Assembly: GCF_003711225.1 (NCBI RefSeq)
Contig: NZ_CP031030.1
Span: 3,534,001-3,598,000, forward strand
Source of the DNA: Runella sp. SP2
GTDB taxonomy: Bacteria; Bacteroidota; Bacteroidia; Cytophagales; Spirosomataceae
Length of the DNA: 64,000 nt
Reading direction: 5' to 3'
Program-made: the position numbers and the translations under genes
Notes under the pieces: model-generated
Seen by the model: the letters and a program-made list of their open reading frames with translations, nothing else
What the model was told of the DNA's origin: nothing
Database searches by the model: none
In this document: positions 28,405 through 40,123 of the stretch, one piece after another
Numbering within the stretch: position 1 is the first letter of the stretch
Layout of the letters: the number at the start of each line of letters is the position of its first letter

Positions 28405-29802
28405 CTAATCCAAATCGACGCTACCATCGCGGCTTACCATTGGAATCGGTTTGCGTTTCGCCGCTCGAAGCATCCCTTGCTTGGCCGCAGGTGGTGGTAA
28501 AAGGGCCATAAAATTACGGATACCATTGACCAACTGAAACGAATAATCGCCCGTTGTAAAGGTTGTTTCATTGCCTTTTGAATCTTTCTGAGTAATCGTC
28601 GTCACCCCACATGGAATGGTACTAAAGTAGGTCTGAAAATCTTGGTACGTGTATTTTTTAGCCCCAAAATTGGCAATGCTCGCAGGTACACCTTCATCGC
28701 TGATGGCTGCCCGCGCGTGGCACGAAATACACGAAGAAATCGGGTTGTCCACGGGGCCGTTCATGCGCCCGCCCATCCCGAGGTGCGTCACGTACGCCTT
28801 ATTAGAACCCGCAGGTGGCACAGTTAGCAAGCTCTGGTTGATAACCGTTTGCTTGAGCGATGGATTATATTTATTGGAAATATTCAACATTGTCGAATCG
28901 CCCGAATCATCACCCCACATGAGTCCCACGGGTACCATTCGGTCCACCCACGAAGAGCCCGACTGTGACGCATCGTAAATGAATGTCCCATAGACCCAGC
29001 CCGAAGTTTCGGTAGCGCGTTCGTCTTTGATGGCGATGTCGAGCTGCAACAAACGTACATCTTTGTTGACACGCTCGGCGTAGGCATTGTACGGATAAAA
29101 GATATTGGCCTTCCACTTTTTAGAATTAGCCAAATAAGGCACTTGCGTGGTATCTGCTTCGGTAAAAAGTAACTTAAAAGCCACTGTTCCTTCAGGAAAT
29201 GTACTTTGTTTAACCGCTGGTTTGTCTGGATTTTTCCACACCTTTCCAATGGTATATCCTCCAGGTTGATTATAAAAAGCAATGGCGTAAGTCTGATAAG
29301 GCACGGTTTGAGCCGCCGCCAAAGTGCCGACAGGAATGGTGATTTCGCGCGTGAGTCCGTGCAAACACTCCCGACCTGAGTTTTGGCCTTTTTCGGCAGG
29401 CCGCTTGCCGTCGTCGTGCATCCAAGGCGCGCTGTACCACTGGCGAACGGCATTTTTTTGTACGTTAAAGTCCACCTCCAAATTGCCTTCCATCGCATAC
29501 GATAGAACGGTTTTCATGTACTTTTGGTAATCGGTTCGAAAATCCACCTCCATCCAAGGTTCCGCTGCGTTCACATCAAACGTGTCAGGATACGCCTGAC
29601 TGAGCGAAAAGGTGTCTTTGGTGCCAGCTGGAACGGGAAAAATGGGGCAATAGCTCGGGAAATTTCCCGCGGCTGAACTCGTGATAACGAGTGCTTCGGA
29701 AGCCGAAGAAGTAGTTTTCTCTGAGCCAGTCTTACAGGCGAGCATCATTAATCCACCCACGGCTGCTATGGCCAAGGTGTTCGTAAATCGTTGAGAATTC
29801 AT
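28405..29802 (-). CDS. Haem-binding (CXXCH) lipoprotein
   Basis: The protein has 465 residues with a lipobox ending at C23 (MMLACKTGS), so it is probably an outer-membrane or periplasmic lipoprotein. One c-type haem motif, SCISCHAR, lies at 358-362 with H362 as proximal ligand; I see no second CXXCH and no certain distal methionine. The first 340 residues do not resemble a classical cytochrome and I cannot name the family; similar proteins are often annotated as hypothetical cytochrome c-like. It follows the cupin gene by 21 bases on the same strand, so the two are probably co-transcribed and may form a secreted redox pathway. Confidence 0.75.
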   Translation of the reverse strand: MNSQRFTNTLAIAAVGGLMMLACKTGSEKTTSSASEALVITSSAAGNFPSYCPIFPVPAGTKDTFSLSQAYPDTFDVNAAEPWMEVDFRTDYQKYMKTVLSYAMEGNLEVDFNVQKNAVRQWYSAPWMHDDGKRPAEKGQNSGRECLHGLTREITIPVGTLAAAQTVPYQTYAIAFYNQPGGYTIGKVWKNPDKPAVKQSTFPEGTVAFKLLFTEADTTQVPYLANSKKWKANIFYPYNAYAERVNKDVRLLQLDIAIKDERATETSGWVYGTFIYDASQSGSSWVDRMVPVGLMWGDDSGDSTMLNISNKYNPSLKQTVINQSLLTVPPAGSNKAYVTHLGMGGRMNGPVDNPISSCISCHARAAISDEGVPASIANFGAKKYTYQDFQTYFSTIPCGVTTITQKDSKGNETTFTTGDYSFQLVNGIRNFMALLPPPAAKQGMLRAAKRKPIPMVSRDGSVDLD

Positions 29803-29823
29803 ACGGTTGAGACGGGTTTTTGG

Positions 29824-31128
29824 TTATAAATTACTTTTGAGAAATTGTTCTTCTTGTTCCTTCAAATGGGCTTCCCATTCGCTTTTCATCTGGGCTTTGA
29901 ACCAAACAAAATCAGCGTCCGAATCGGGCTCGTAATGTTCGGTATTCCCCTTTGTTCCAAGGTAGTCGAAATAATCGTAGTGCGTTTGATCCTCCGCATC
30001 GTACATGTAGCACTGAATCGTAATGCAGGTTTCGACGTTGCCATCAAGGTTTTTGAGCTGGTGGATTTGGTTCATTTCGGGACTAATCCACGTAATATCA
30101 TCTTTGGAAAACGTAGCCACCGCAAAACCTGCGACGCTTTCTTCATCGTCAGTCCCTAAAAATGGAAAAAGTTTGACCGAAATCGCCCCGTGCAACACCC
30201 GAATGATGGCATTGGCTCCCGCGTGGTTGTGAATGGGAGAATAATGCCCTGGGGGCCAAATTTCCATCACGTAAGGTACACCAGGCGACTCGCCACTGTT
30301 GACTCCCAAGGTAATGCGCAAATAGGTTTTATTAAGGTTCTTTTCACCAAACTCGCCGCTTTTTTTGATAAGTGTGGCATTGCACCAACCGTTTGGATTG
30401 GCAATACTGTACTCAATGGCTTGCGAAAACTGCGGAAACGACTCATCATCAAGCACAAAGCGCTTACCAGCTACGTTATCGTACAGTTTTTGGGCAATGG
30501 GCGAAAGGTTTGATTTAGGCAAAAACGAATTGTTGGCAATGTCTCCCATGGTCAATTCTTCCGTATTTTTTACCCTCAAAGGTGACGACTGCACAATGGG
30601 GTCGCGCAGCAATTTGAGAGGTTTAAAAGAATCAACTGAAGGTACTTTCACTGTGGTGAGTTTTTCCAAAAAGCGCACTAATTCATGGTTTTCGTCGGTC
30701 GTTTTTCCTTCTAAAACGTATTGAAACGACATTGTTTCTAACCGCGCTTCACCCACCCCAAACTTAATGGCGCGTTGGTGTGCATCAAGACTTATCCAGT
30801 AAAACGCATTTTTGTTCTGAACAAAGCCCGTATTGACGGCTGCTAAAGGGGTCTCTTCCGAAATACGCGACAACTCTAGCGTACCAACGCCAAAGGTAAA
30901 GCGAAGGCCATCTTTGTAAAAAGTATCCCAGAATGAAATGGATACAGTTTCTCCTTCCACGTTAGACGGTTCAATGACTGAAAACAGGAATACCCCTTGC
31001 CCGTGAATTGGCAAAACGTAGGTTTTTGCCCCACTTTCTTCATTATCGAGCCCTTGGGTAGCAAATTCAACGGGAGGAAGTAAACTAATTGCCCGTGGCA
31101 AATTCTTTTGCGAGTTACTGTAAGACAT
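29824..31128 (-). CDS. Cysteine dioxygenase-like cupin protein with extra N-terminal domain
   Basis: The start at 31128 (MSYSNSQKN) is preferred; the frame is open to 31170. The protein has 434 residues. The C-terminal half has the cupin metal site of the cysteine dioxygenase type I family: HNHAG (H300, H302) followed by a third histidine in NQIHQLKN (H356), with the GHYSPIHNHAG context typical of the family. The N-terminal 190 residues form a separate domain (FWDTFYKDGLRFTFGVG ... FYWISLDA) that may be a beta-sandwich of the farnesoic-acid-methyltransferase-like type; this is tentative. Iron-dependent oxidation of a small thiol to a sulfinate is expected, but the substrate is unknown. No signal peptide is seen, so it should be cytoplasmic, unlike its lipoprotein partner. 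Confidence 0.75.
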   Translation of the reverse strand: MSYSNSQKNLPRAISLLPPVEFATQGLDNEESGAKTYVLPIHGQGVFLFSVIEPSNVEGETVSISFWDTFYKDGLRFTFGVGTLELSRISEETPLAAVNTGFVQNKNAFYWISLDAHQRAIKFGVGEARLETMSFQYVLEGKTTDENHELVRFLEKLTTVKVPSVDSFKPLKLLRDPIVQSSPLRVKNTEELTMGDIANNSFLPKSNLSPIAQKLYDNVAGKRFVLDDESFPQFSQAIEYSIANPNGWCNATLIKKSGEFGEKNLNKTYLRITLGVNSGESPGVPYVMEIWPPGHYSPIHNHAGANAIIRVLHGAISVKLFPFLGTDDEESVAGFAVATFSKDDITWISPEMNQIHQLKNLDGNVETCITIQCYMYDAEDQTHYDYFDYLGTKGNTEHYEPDSDADFVWFKAQMKSEWEAHLKEQEEQFLKSNL

Positions 31129-31404
31129 AAAGCGTTGAGTATTAATTGTTAAATAAACAGATACGACCAAACAATACGTTCTAGAAACGTACTAAATGGA
31201 CAGAAAAAAGGAGAAAAAACCGCTTTAAAGTGCTATTGGCAGCGGTGAAGTAAGAAGATGGATTTTCTTTTTTTCATAATCGTTAACGTTGAGGTTTAAG
31301 CATTTAAGACTTGCGAGCAAGATAGAAAAAAAAGTACATTCGCCAACGCTTCTACCGTTGAAAAATTTTTACTTTTTGGATATTTCCTGTGATTTTTTCA
31401 CAAA

Positions 31405-31437
31405 AAACGCCAAGCTACCGAAGTAACTTGGCGTTTT
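31405..31437 (-). terminator. Terminator of the M14 peptidase gene
   Basis: The stem AACGCCAAG / CTTGGCGTT with an 11-base loop is flanked by A/T runs and lies 20 bases past the stop at 31457. Elsewhere the gap 31129-31456 shows no gene or other clear signal. Confidence 0.75.
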
Positions 31438-31456
31438 GAACGAAGCTAGCTAAACG

Positions 31457-34219
31457 TTAGTTGGTCGTATAAAGTTGGTTAAACAGCAACTTAAACGTTC
31501 CTTGTGATTGCGCACGGAAGGTAATTTCTGGACCAAAAACGGTGAGTTTTCCAGCGCCAATGGGTGCTTCAAAAGCGGCTACCCCATCGCGTAGGTAGCT
31601 TTGTCCCCACGCCCATCCTGAGCGGAGTGGCTTGTCGGCACTAAACCAAATCAACGGTTTTACTTCGCCTTTGGCAACCGCCGCAGGGGCTAGTTTAAAC
31701 ACAGGGCTTGAGTCAAAATACACGTCGGCTTGGTTGGCCATTCCCCACGTAGCGGCCTGCGTCGAATCAAGCGTTACGCGCAACAAACTTCCTGGAATGT
31801 AATATTTTTCGGCAGGTAACGGGCGCTCTACCCCCGCATTCGTCATTTCGGTAAGGGCATTACGCACTGGTACTCCTAAGTGATACGCCAAGTTGGCACT
31901 GGTACCGATGGTTACAATTTTTCCACCTTCTTCCATAAATTTCTTCAATTGTGGAATCGACTTATCGACCGTAATACGTCCCAACGACGCACGATATTCG
32001 GCTGGAATATCATCCGCTTTAGGCTCACCTCCCGCAAAAGCGGCGTAAGGGTCATTTTCACGACCTGCACTTGGTGGCGCAGGAATAGCGCGCGTAACAA
32101 ACACAATGACGTCGAATTTCTTACGCAATTCGCCCGCGTCTATTTCTTGAGAATAAATTACTTGCATTGGGAAACGGTATTGTTCCATCAACAAACGTAC
32201 CCAACCTGAAGGCATCGAACCACCGTAAGTATCCCACAAAGCAATCCGCGAAGGAGCTACTTTCACCAACGTCCCTGTAGGTTTTTTGGCTACTCCCACG
32301 GCATCAACACCCAATTCTTTGGCTGCTTTTTCCAACAATGGTTTTACTTTTGACGAAGCTGGAACATAAAAAGCACCTGCTTCCGCGCTTCCTGCCCCTT
32401 GCGGCAAACGAAATACTGGAATACCAGCACTCAATAAATCATTCACGGCAATGTAAACGTTGTTGGCTTGGCTGCTCAACGTATAACCAGCTGGGGCAGC
32501 TGCATCCACTTTGCCCGTTACTGACTGAAGCTCTCCGTATGGAATGGCTTGGAAAGGCCCATCAAAACCGTTTAAGATACGGTCAAATTTCACCCCCATT
32601 TGGTAAGCCAACGTCCAACCTGCGGCATCGTAAGGACGCGTTGGAGGACCACCTGGATAAGGGAAGTCGTTCGGGTGATCTTGCGGTTCAAACATATCCA
32701 ACACGTGCGGACGGAATGATTGCGCTGTTTTTACTACGAACGAACCTGCTGGGTAAGTTTTGCCTTCTACCGTAAAATCGGCCGTAGCTTTGTGTACTTG
32801 AATACCCGTACGAATCAACGCATTCACAAACTTCGTCGCTGTTGCGAAGTCTGACTGAGTCACAGGAATGATATAGCCACGTGCATCGCGTGTTTTAGGG
32901 TCTTTCAACACTTGATCGTAGTACTTGGCAGGGATTCCACCACGCATTCCGAATGGATCGGGTGCTTCAGGAGCCGCTGGTTTTTCGGTTTTATCATTTT
33001 TCTGGGCTTCTACAATGGCTTCCGATTTTTTGGGTGAAAGCGTCCAATAATCTTTGCTACCACGCTCAATGGAGTTTTTACCCATTACATATATATTATA
33101 CAACAATTCGTCGTGGTGACGAGCGGCGTAGTCCAACACAGCATAATTACACGATACCGAGTAGTCAATTGACTGCTTGAAGTACCATTTTTGAGGTGTT
33201 ACGGGGAAAGGTGTATTTCCGTTCGGAATCAAACGGTTAGGCACCAACGGCACTGTTTCGGGTGTAGGCCCACCGATGATTTCGGTCAACAAACCAATTT
33301 GGTTGTGGAAGTGCGTCGTTGTACGCAAGCCTCCGTTGTACCAAGTTGAGAAAACCGACCCGCCCAAACGCGTAAAACCAGGTTTTTCTTCCGCAATCAA
33401 GCGATTAATCATCGCCGCGCCTAAGGCATCAATTCCTGTCACCATCAAGGGGTGAAATACGTAGTTGAACGGATCGCGGTACGGAGGCCCCGCCAATACC
33501 GACCCCGCAGGCCCACGTTGGTGGTGGTTGTACATAATTTGCGGAATCCAGTCAACAAACAATTGGCGACCTACGTTTTGTGTCTCTTTCAACTGCAACA
33601 TGAAGAAATCGCGGTTGTTGTCGTGACCCGCGTATTTTTGATACAAGCGCGGCAATTGTCCCAACGAACGTTTCTCAGGCGTTGCGTTACGCATATACCA
33701 ATTGGCAACCAATTCCTGACCGTCGGGGTTGATGTGGGTCATCAAAATTACCACATTATCAAGAATACGACTAACTTCTGCATCTTTACGCGAAACCAAC
33801 TGATAAGCCGTTTCGATGAGCTGCATCCAAGCCACCGTTTCGTTGGAGTGAATCCCTCCGTCAATCCACACAATGGCCTTACCTTCATTGGCAAGCTCAC
33901 GCGCCTGGGCATCCGTAAGTCCCTCAGCGCGCGCCATTTTGGTCGAAATTTCTTGAAAACGCGCCAATTTTTTATGGTTTTCGGGCGACGTCACAATCAA
34001 CATAGGTTGGTCACGGCCTTCCTCTGTTTTACCAATGTTTACTAATTTAACACGGTCAGAAGTGGCCAATTTTTTAAAATAAGCCTCGGTTTGGGTGTAG
34101 TTGGCAAGCATGTAATCGTCGCCAATGTTGAAGCCAAAATGCTCTTTGGGAGACGGGATTTGCGCCCACCCAAGATGACATACAAGCGCCAGGATTAGGA
34201 GCGGTAACAGTTTTCTCAT
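31457..34219 (-). CDS. Secreted M14-family zinc carboxypeptidase-like protein
   Basis: The start at 34219 gives a clean signal peptide (MRKLLPLLILALVCHLGWAQ) and 920 residues; the frame is open 19 codons further. The M14 zinc motif HSNE is at 124-127, further conserved pieces are NNRDFF and YNHHQRG, and the catalytic glutamate is probably in GLLTEIIGGP. The second half is a long C-terminal region (about 400-920) of unknown fold, as in many large Bacteroidota M14 proteins. A secreted or periplasmic zinc peptidase is expected; whether it trims peptides or cell-wall material is unknown. It is related to, but clearly distinct from, the tandem pair at 53070-58640. Confidence 0.88.
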   Translation of the reverse strand: MRKLLPLLILALVCHLGWAQIPSPKEHFGFNIGDDYMLANYTQTEAYFKKLATSDRVKLVNIGKTEEGRDQPMLIVTSPENHKKLARFQEISTKMARAEGLTDAQARELANEGKAIVWIDGGIHSNETVAWMQLIETAYQLVSRKDAEVSRILDNVVILMTHINPDGQELVANWYMRNATPEKRSLGQLPRLYQKYAGHDNNRDFFMLQLKETQNVGRQLFVDWIPQIMYNHHQRGPAGSVLAGPPYRDPFNYVFHPLMVTGIDALGAAMINRLIAEEKPGFTRLGGSVFSTWYNGGLRTTTHFHNQIGLLTEIIGGPTPETVPLVPNRLIPNGNTPFPVTPQKWYFKQSIDYSVSCNYAVLDYAARHHDELLYNIYVMGKNSIERGSKDYWTLSPKKSEAIVEAQKNDKTEKPAAPEAPDPFGMRGGIPAKYYDQVLKDPKTRDARGYIIPVTQSDFATATKFVNALIRTGIQVHKATADFTVEGKTYPAGSFVVKTAQSFRPHVLDMFEPQDHPNDFPYPGGPPTRPYDAAGWTLAYQMGVKFDRILNGFDGPFQAIPYGELQSVTGKVDAAAPAGYTLSSQANNVYIAVNDLLSAGIPVFRLPQGAGSAEAGAFYVPASSKVKPLLEKAAKELGVDAVGVAKKPTGTLVKVAPSRIALWDTYGGSMPSGWVRLLMEQYRFPMQVIYSQEIDAGELRKKFDVIVFVTRAIPAPPSAGRENDPYAAFAGGEPKADDIPAEYRASLGRITVDKSIPQLKKFMEEGGKIVTIGTSANLAYHLGVPVRNALTEMTNAGVERPLPAEKYYIPGSLLRVTLDSTQAATWGMANQADVYFDSSPVFKLAPAAVAKGEVKPLIWFSADKPLRSGWAWGQSYLRDGVAAFEAPIGAGKLTVFGPEITFRAQSQGTFKLLFNQLYTTN

Positions 34220-34397
34220 TAGGATATTTAGTTTGTTTGTGGTCAATACGGGCAGAACACCCAATTCACTCCACAAAGTAATAAGAAAATGAGAAAACTG
34301 GACGATTGGAGGGGCGTTTCAGGGAGTTTTGTTGATAAATCCCCGTTATTTAGCGATTTGTGGGTTTTCGGTTTGAGGCTCTATCGCTGCATTTATT

Positions 34398-34486
34398 TTA
34401 AACACATAGAAAACATAGGATTTACACATAGGCAACATTAGCTATGTTTTCTATTGTGAAAAATTCTATGTTTTCTATGTGGTGAC
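34398..34486. repeat. Nested inverted repeat with CTATGTTTTCTATGTG arms
   Basis: The outer arms (about 34399-34418 and 34467-34485) are near-perfect inverse copies, and a second CACATAG / CTATGTTTTCTATTGTG pair lies inside. A related nested repeat occurs at 46785-46874. It looks like a dispersed intergenic palindromic element. It lies past the 3' end of oxyR and before the M14 gene. Confidence 0.7.
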
Positions 34487-34497
34487 CCAAAACCAAC

Positions 34498-35442
34498 CTA
34501 CACCAACCCCGTATCAATGACTTGTTTTTGGTTGCTGGTCTTCATTTGTTCAGGAATGTGGGCCAAGATTTCGGTTTTGAGGGCTTCAATCAACTTTTCT
34601 TTGACAAAATACCGAAAACTCGCAATGCCTATCTCCCGCACTGGCGCGGGCAATTGAAAATGGCGAATGTTATTTTTTTCTTGTTCGCTCAAATCATTGA
34701 CCGCCAATGCAGGTAAAACCGTGATGCCCTCGTTGATTTCAACAATCTTTTTAATCGTCTCGATACTCGCCGAAGACAAATCAACCTGACGAAAATGGCG
34801 CTCTTGCACTTTCAATTCACACAAATTAATCACTTGATTACGCAAACAATGCCCTTCGTCCAAAAGCCAAAGACGTTTGAGGTCAATGTCTTTGGGCAAC
34901 AAATACTTTTTGGTCAGCAACTGATCTGTTTTGGCCGTATATACCACAAACTCCTCGTAAAACAAGTGCTGAACCGTAATGTCCGTATCTTGTAAAGGAA
35001 TGGCCAACAATCCCGCATCCAACTGATTTTGTTTCAATTGTCGAATAATCTCATTGGTTGTTAACTCGTGAATTTGTAATTTTATCTCAGGATATTTCTG
35101 CAAGAAAGAAGGCAAAAAAAGCGGAATCAAGTACGGAGAAAGCGTCGGGATAATCCCGATTTTTAGCGTTCCTTGCATGTGTTGCGTATCCGATTCGACG
35201 AGTTCGCGAATACGAGCCGTTTCTTTCAAGATGACTTTGGCTTGTTCAATCAGTTTTTTCCCAATTTCGGTCGGAACAACGGGTTGTCGGCTTCGGTCAA
35301 AAACTTTGACGCCAAGCTCGTCTTCCAATTTTTTAATCATCATACTCAAGGTCGCCTGCGTAACAAAACATTTTTCGGCCGCCGTTACAAAATGGCGATA
35401 GGTATCAACGGCGATGATGTATTCTAATTGTTGTAAGTTCAT
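34498..35442 (-). CDS. oxyR: Peroxide-sensing LysR-type regulator OxyR
   Basis: The protein has 314 residues: an N-terminal winged HTH (1-60, MNLQQLEYIIAVD ... TQATLSMMIKKLE) and a LysR substrate-binding domain. The redox cysteines sit at C199 and C208 (EGHCLRNQVINLC), the same spacing and numbering as in E. coli OxyR, so H2O2 should oxidise them to a disulfide and switch the regulator. The gene is divergent from katG across about 115 bases, the classic arrangement for direct control. One extra cysteine, C25, lies in the HTH. Confidence 0.95.
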   Translation of the reverse strand: MNLQQLEYIIAVDTYRHFVTAAEKCFVTQATLSMMIKKLEDELGVKVFDRSRQPVVPTEIGKKLIEQAKVILKETARIRELVESDTQHMQGTLKIGIIPTLSPYLIPLFLPSFLQKYPEIKLQIHELTTNEIIRQLKQNQLDAGLLAIPLQDTDITVQHLFYEEFVVYTAKTDQLLTKKYLLPKDIDLKRLWLLDEGHCLRNQVINLCELKVQERHFRQVDLSSASIETIKKIVEINEGITVLPALAVNDLSEQEKNNIRHFQLPAPVREIGIASFRYFVKEKLIEALKTEILAHIPEQMKTSNQKQVIDTGLV

Positions 35443-35478
35443 TATAGACAGTATTTATACAAATATAGAAAATATCAA

Positions 35479-37796
<2,318 letters not shown>

Positions 37797-37820
37797 ATAG
37801 CCTATTCTCTTATATGCTCC

Positions 37821-37856
37821 ACGCGGTGGCCTCTCAGTAGGTCACCGCGTTTTTTT
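37821..37856 (+). terminator. katG terminator
   Basis: The stem ACGCGGTG / CACCGCGT with a 14-base loop is followed by seven T residues, 25 bases past the katG stop. Confidence 0.85.
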
Positions 37857-37860
37857 ACAT

Positions 37861-37899
37861 CTTCCCGAAAGTTTCAGAACTTTCGGGAAGGTAGTTCAC
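37861..37899. repeat. Dispersed palindrome, CTTCCCGAAAGTT type
   Basis: The arms CTTCCCGAAAGTT / AACTTTCGGGAAG flank a 4-base loop and are followed by GTAGTTCAC. A second copy with the same flank is at 41474-41516 and a degraded one at about 42200-42232. Confidence 0.8.
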
Positions 37900-37986
37900 G
37901 TGGGGATTATAGTCTAACGGAGCAAAGCGAAGGGGAATTTGGGGGTGATTTCTGGGCTTTTTTACCAAGGCTGGGGCAAAACACGT

Positions 37987-38655
37987 TTATTTTAAAAAGC
38001 TAAATATTCCGTCTATTAATCCACCACTACTTGAATCTTCACCTTTTTGCCTTGTTTGTAACCATATTTTACCTTTCCCTTTTACAGAATAAATGAACCC
38101 TTCTCCACTCGTAAGCAGTTCTTTCACGCCTTTTGATATGGTCTTAACTTCAAGTCTTTCCTCAAATGCAATCAGAGCATCCTCATCAATGTACACAGGT
38201 TTCTCTGATTCTATTTCTTGTAATATAATTTTTCCATATCCTTTTAAAAATACGGTTCCACTTCCAAAAGTTTTCAACTTTAGCCCATCATTTAGAGTAC
38301 TTTTCCAATCTTTTTTCTCTAATTTAACCTCTAAATTTATGGTTCTTGCAAAGTGTAAATTTGGCTCAAAAAGCACAGGATTATCTTCGAAAACGTCAAT
38401 TTTAAAAATCTCTGAACTGTCTTTTGGCGATAAGGCCATTTTTAATGCTTCATTGGCGGTATAAATATTATAAGAAATACTTTTTCCGAATAATTTAGCA
38501 ACCCAATTTTGATAACTCTCAATCTCAACTTTGTTCTCAAATGAATATTCACCGTCACAAAATATCAATACGCCTTTTTCAGTAATTAATCTCTCTCCCT
38601 TTTCAAAAGCGACAGATAAATACGAACTTGGATAGTCAGATATATTAAATTTCAT
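37987..38655 (-). CDS. AIM24-family protein
   Basis: The protein has 222 residues with the AIM24 (DUF124) signature near the C-terminus: GSGTVFLKGYGKIILQEI, then LLTSGEGFIYSVKGKGKIWLQTR, which in the family is LxTGEGxxxxxxGPGxVxLQTR. No signal peptide is present, so it should be cytoplasmic. The family forms double-psi beta-barrel-like domains and has no established bacterial function. The local base composition is more AT-rich than in katG. Confidence 0.8.
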   Translation of the reverse strand: MKFNISDYPSSYLSVAFEKGERLITEKGVLIFCDGEYSFENKVEIESYQNWVAKLFGKSISYNIYTANEALKMALSPKDSSEIFKIDVFEDNPVLFEPNLHFARTINLEVKLEKKDWKSTLNDGLKLKTFGSGTVFLKGYGKIILQEIESEKPVYIDEDALIAFEERLEVKTISKGVKELLTSGEGFIYSVKGKGKIWLQTRQKGEDSSSGGLIDGIFSFLK

Positions 38656-38766
38656 ACTTTTATTAACTGTGTTAGTGGTTTTAACTGCAATTTATTGATT
38701 TTTTATTTACTAACCATTGATATTCCCAAGTGTCCTTAATAAGTAGGACAACAAGCTTTCAACTAC

Positions 38767-40008
38767 TCAATTATGACTTTCAAACTCTTTGATATTACTT
38801 GTAATTACATTCAACTGTTTTTTAATAGGGTCAGCATTGTCTATCAATTCAGTTTCTGTATTAGTCAAAAAAATAAAACCTGTTTTGGTATCGGGGTAAA
38901 ACGCCATGATTGTCGTCACCCCAAAATCACCGCCTGTGTGCCCTAAGCGTCCGTTTTTAAAATAAAACCAAAATATACCCGAATTATCTTCTTTTCCATC
39001 AAATTGGGCTGGCATTTTTCCAACTTCAAATTGTTTTTTAAACAACACATCAAAACTTTCTTTTTTTAAGAAGGTTGATTCTCCCGAAAGTCCTTTCATC
39101 ATTTCAACAAAATATTTACTCAAGTCTTCATTGGAAGTAATCAATCCGCCATCAGGATAGGTGGCCATTTTATAAAAAGGGAACGGGTTATTACGTTCAA
39201 AATAGAGCATAGCCATTTTGGAACGACTATCGGGCGTAATAGTAAAGGTAGTTTGGTTCATACCCAAAGGCTTGAAAATGTTTTCAGTGCAATAATCAGC
39301 ATACGATTTTCCTGTTTTTACTTCTATTAAATACGCAGCTAAAGCAGCTCCAATATTGGAATAACTATAAGTAGTACCAGCATCTGCGGATAAAAAATTG
39401 GTTTTTTGGTAAAATTGTCCGCCCACAGTGAAGTAGGCTTTCAGGAAGTCGGGCAATGACCAAACATTACCATTCTGGCCTACCTTCAATTCTTTTATCA
39501 TACGTTGGGCAATAGGTCTACTGGTATTTTCACCTGCTAAAATGCTGTAATTGTTTAGATAGACATTCTCATCATCGACAATGCCTGATGTATGCGTAGC
39601 GAGGTGTTTTATTCGAATAATACTGTTGGGGACATTCGGATTAGTAATTTTGAAAGGTAAAATATCGTTGATAGGCGTTTCGAGTGTAAAATGTCCTTGT
39701 TCAATGGCTTTCATCAAAACAACACCGACAAAAGTTTTGCTAATAGAACCAATAGGTTGTAAAGTTTGATTGGTGTAAGGAACGTTTTTAGCCATATCGG
39801 CCTGGCCATACGCACTCTGAAACAAGATTTTATCCTTTTTAACGACCGTTACCGCAAAACCTGCAAAGAGCATATCTTGGGATAAAGCCTTGAAACTAAG
39901 GTCTAAATCTTCGGCAGTAGAGAGGGTACTTTCAGAGATAGTGTTCTTTGAGCAATTCAATAAACAGAGGCTCAAGAAAACGATGCAGAAGCGACTCAAC
40001 TTCTTCAT
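38767..40008 (-). CDS. Class C beta-lactamase-like serine hydrolase, lipoprotein
   Basis: The protein has 413 residues with a lipobox at C19 (LCLLNCSKN). Serine beta-lactamase-family motifs are SISK (88-91, nucleophile S88), YSN (in TYSYSNIGAAL) and HTGG near the C-terminus (LGHTGGDFG), which replaces KTG. This pattern fits penicillin-binding or esterase-type hydrolases of the class C superfamily; true beta-lactamase activity cannot be claimed. It lies downstream of the AraC-type regulator on the same strand, 115 bases apart. Confidence 0.88.
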   Translation of the reverse strand: MKKLSRFCIVFLSLCLLNCSKNTISESTLSTAEDLDLSFKALSQDMLFAGFAVTVVKKDKILFQSAYGQADMAKNVPYTNQTLQPIGSISKTFVGVVLMKAIEQGHFTLETPINDILPFKITNPNVPNSIIRIKHLATHTSGIVDDENVYLNNYSILAGENTSRPIAQRMIKELKVGQNGNVWSLPDFLKAYFTVGGQFYQKTNFLSADAGTTYSYSNIGAALAAYLIEVKTGKSYADYCTENIFKPLGMNQTTFTITPDSRSKMAMLYFERNNPFPFYKMATYPDGGLITSNEDLSKYFVEMMKGLSGESTFLKKESFDVLFKKQFEVGKMPAQFDGKEDNSGIFWFYFKNGRLGHTGGDFGVTTIMAFYPDTKTGFIFLTNTETELIDNADPIKKQLNVITSNIKEFESHN

Positions 40009-40123
40009 AATTTACAAAGATTAACGTGTACTAAATTTGAATGATGGCACAAAAATCCTTGTCATTCGGGCTAAAATCGCTTTAAATCGCGATTTGACAC
40101 TCATTTTCTCGCTTTTTTCAGAT

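Noticed and set aside
28884-29498. 204-codon minus-strand frame
   Set aside because: Overlaps the haem lipoprotein in another phase; composition is that of a frame shadow.
33452-34045. 197-codon plus-strand frame
   Set aside because: Antisense to the N-terminal peptidase domain of the M14 gene, whose conserved motifs are clear.
38767-40008. Possible antibiotic-resistance beta-lactamase
   Set aside because: SISK/YSN/HTGG motifs fit the wider class C hydrolase family; nothing points to drug hydrolysis.
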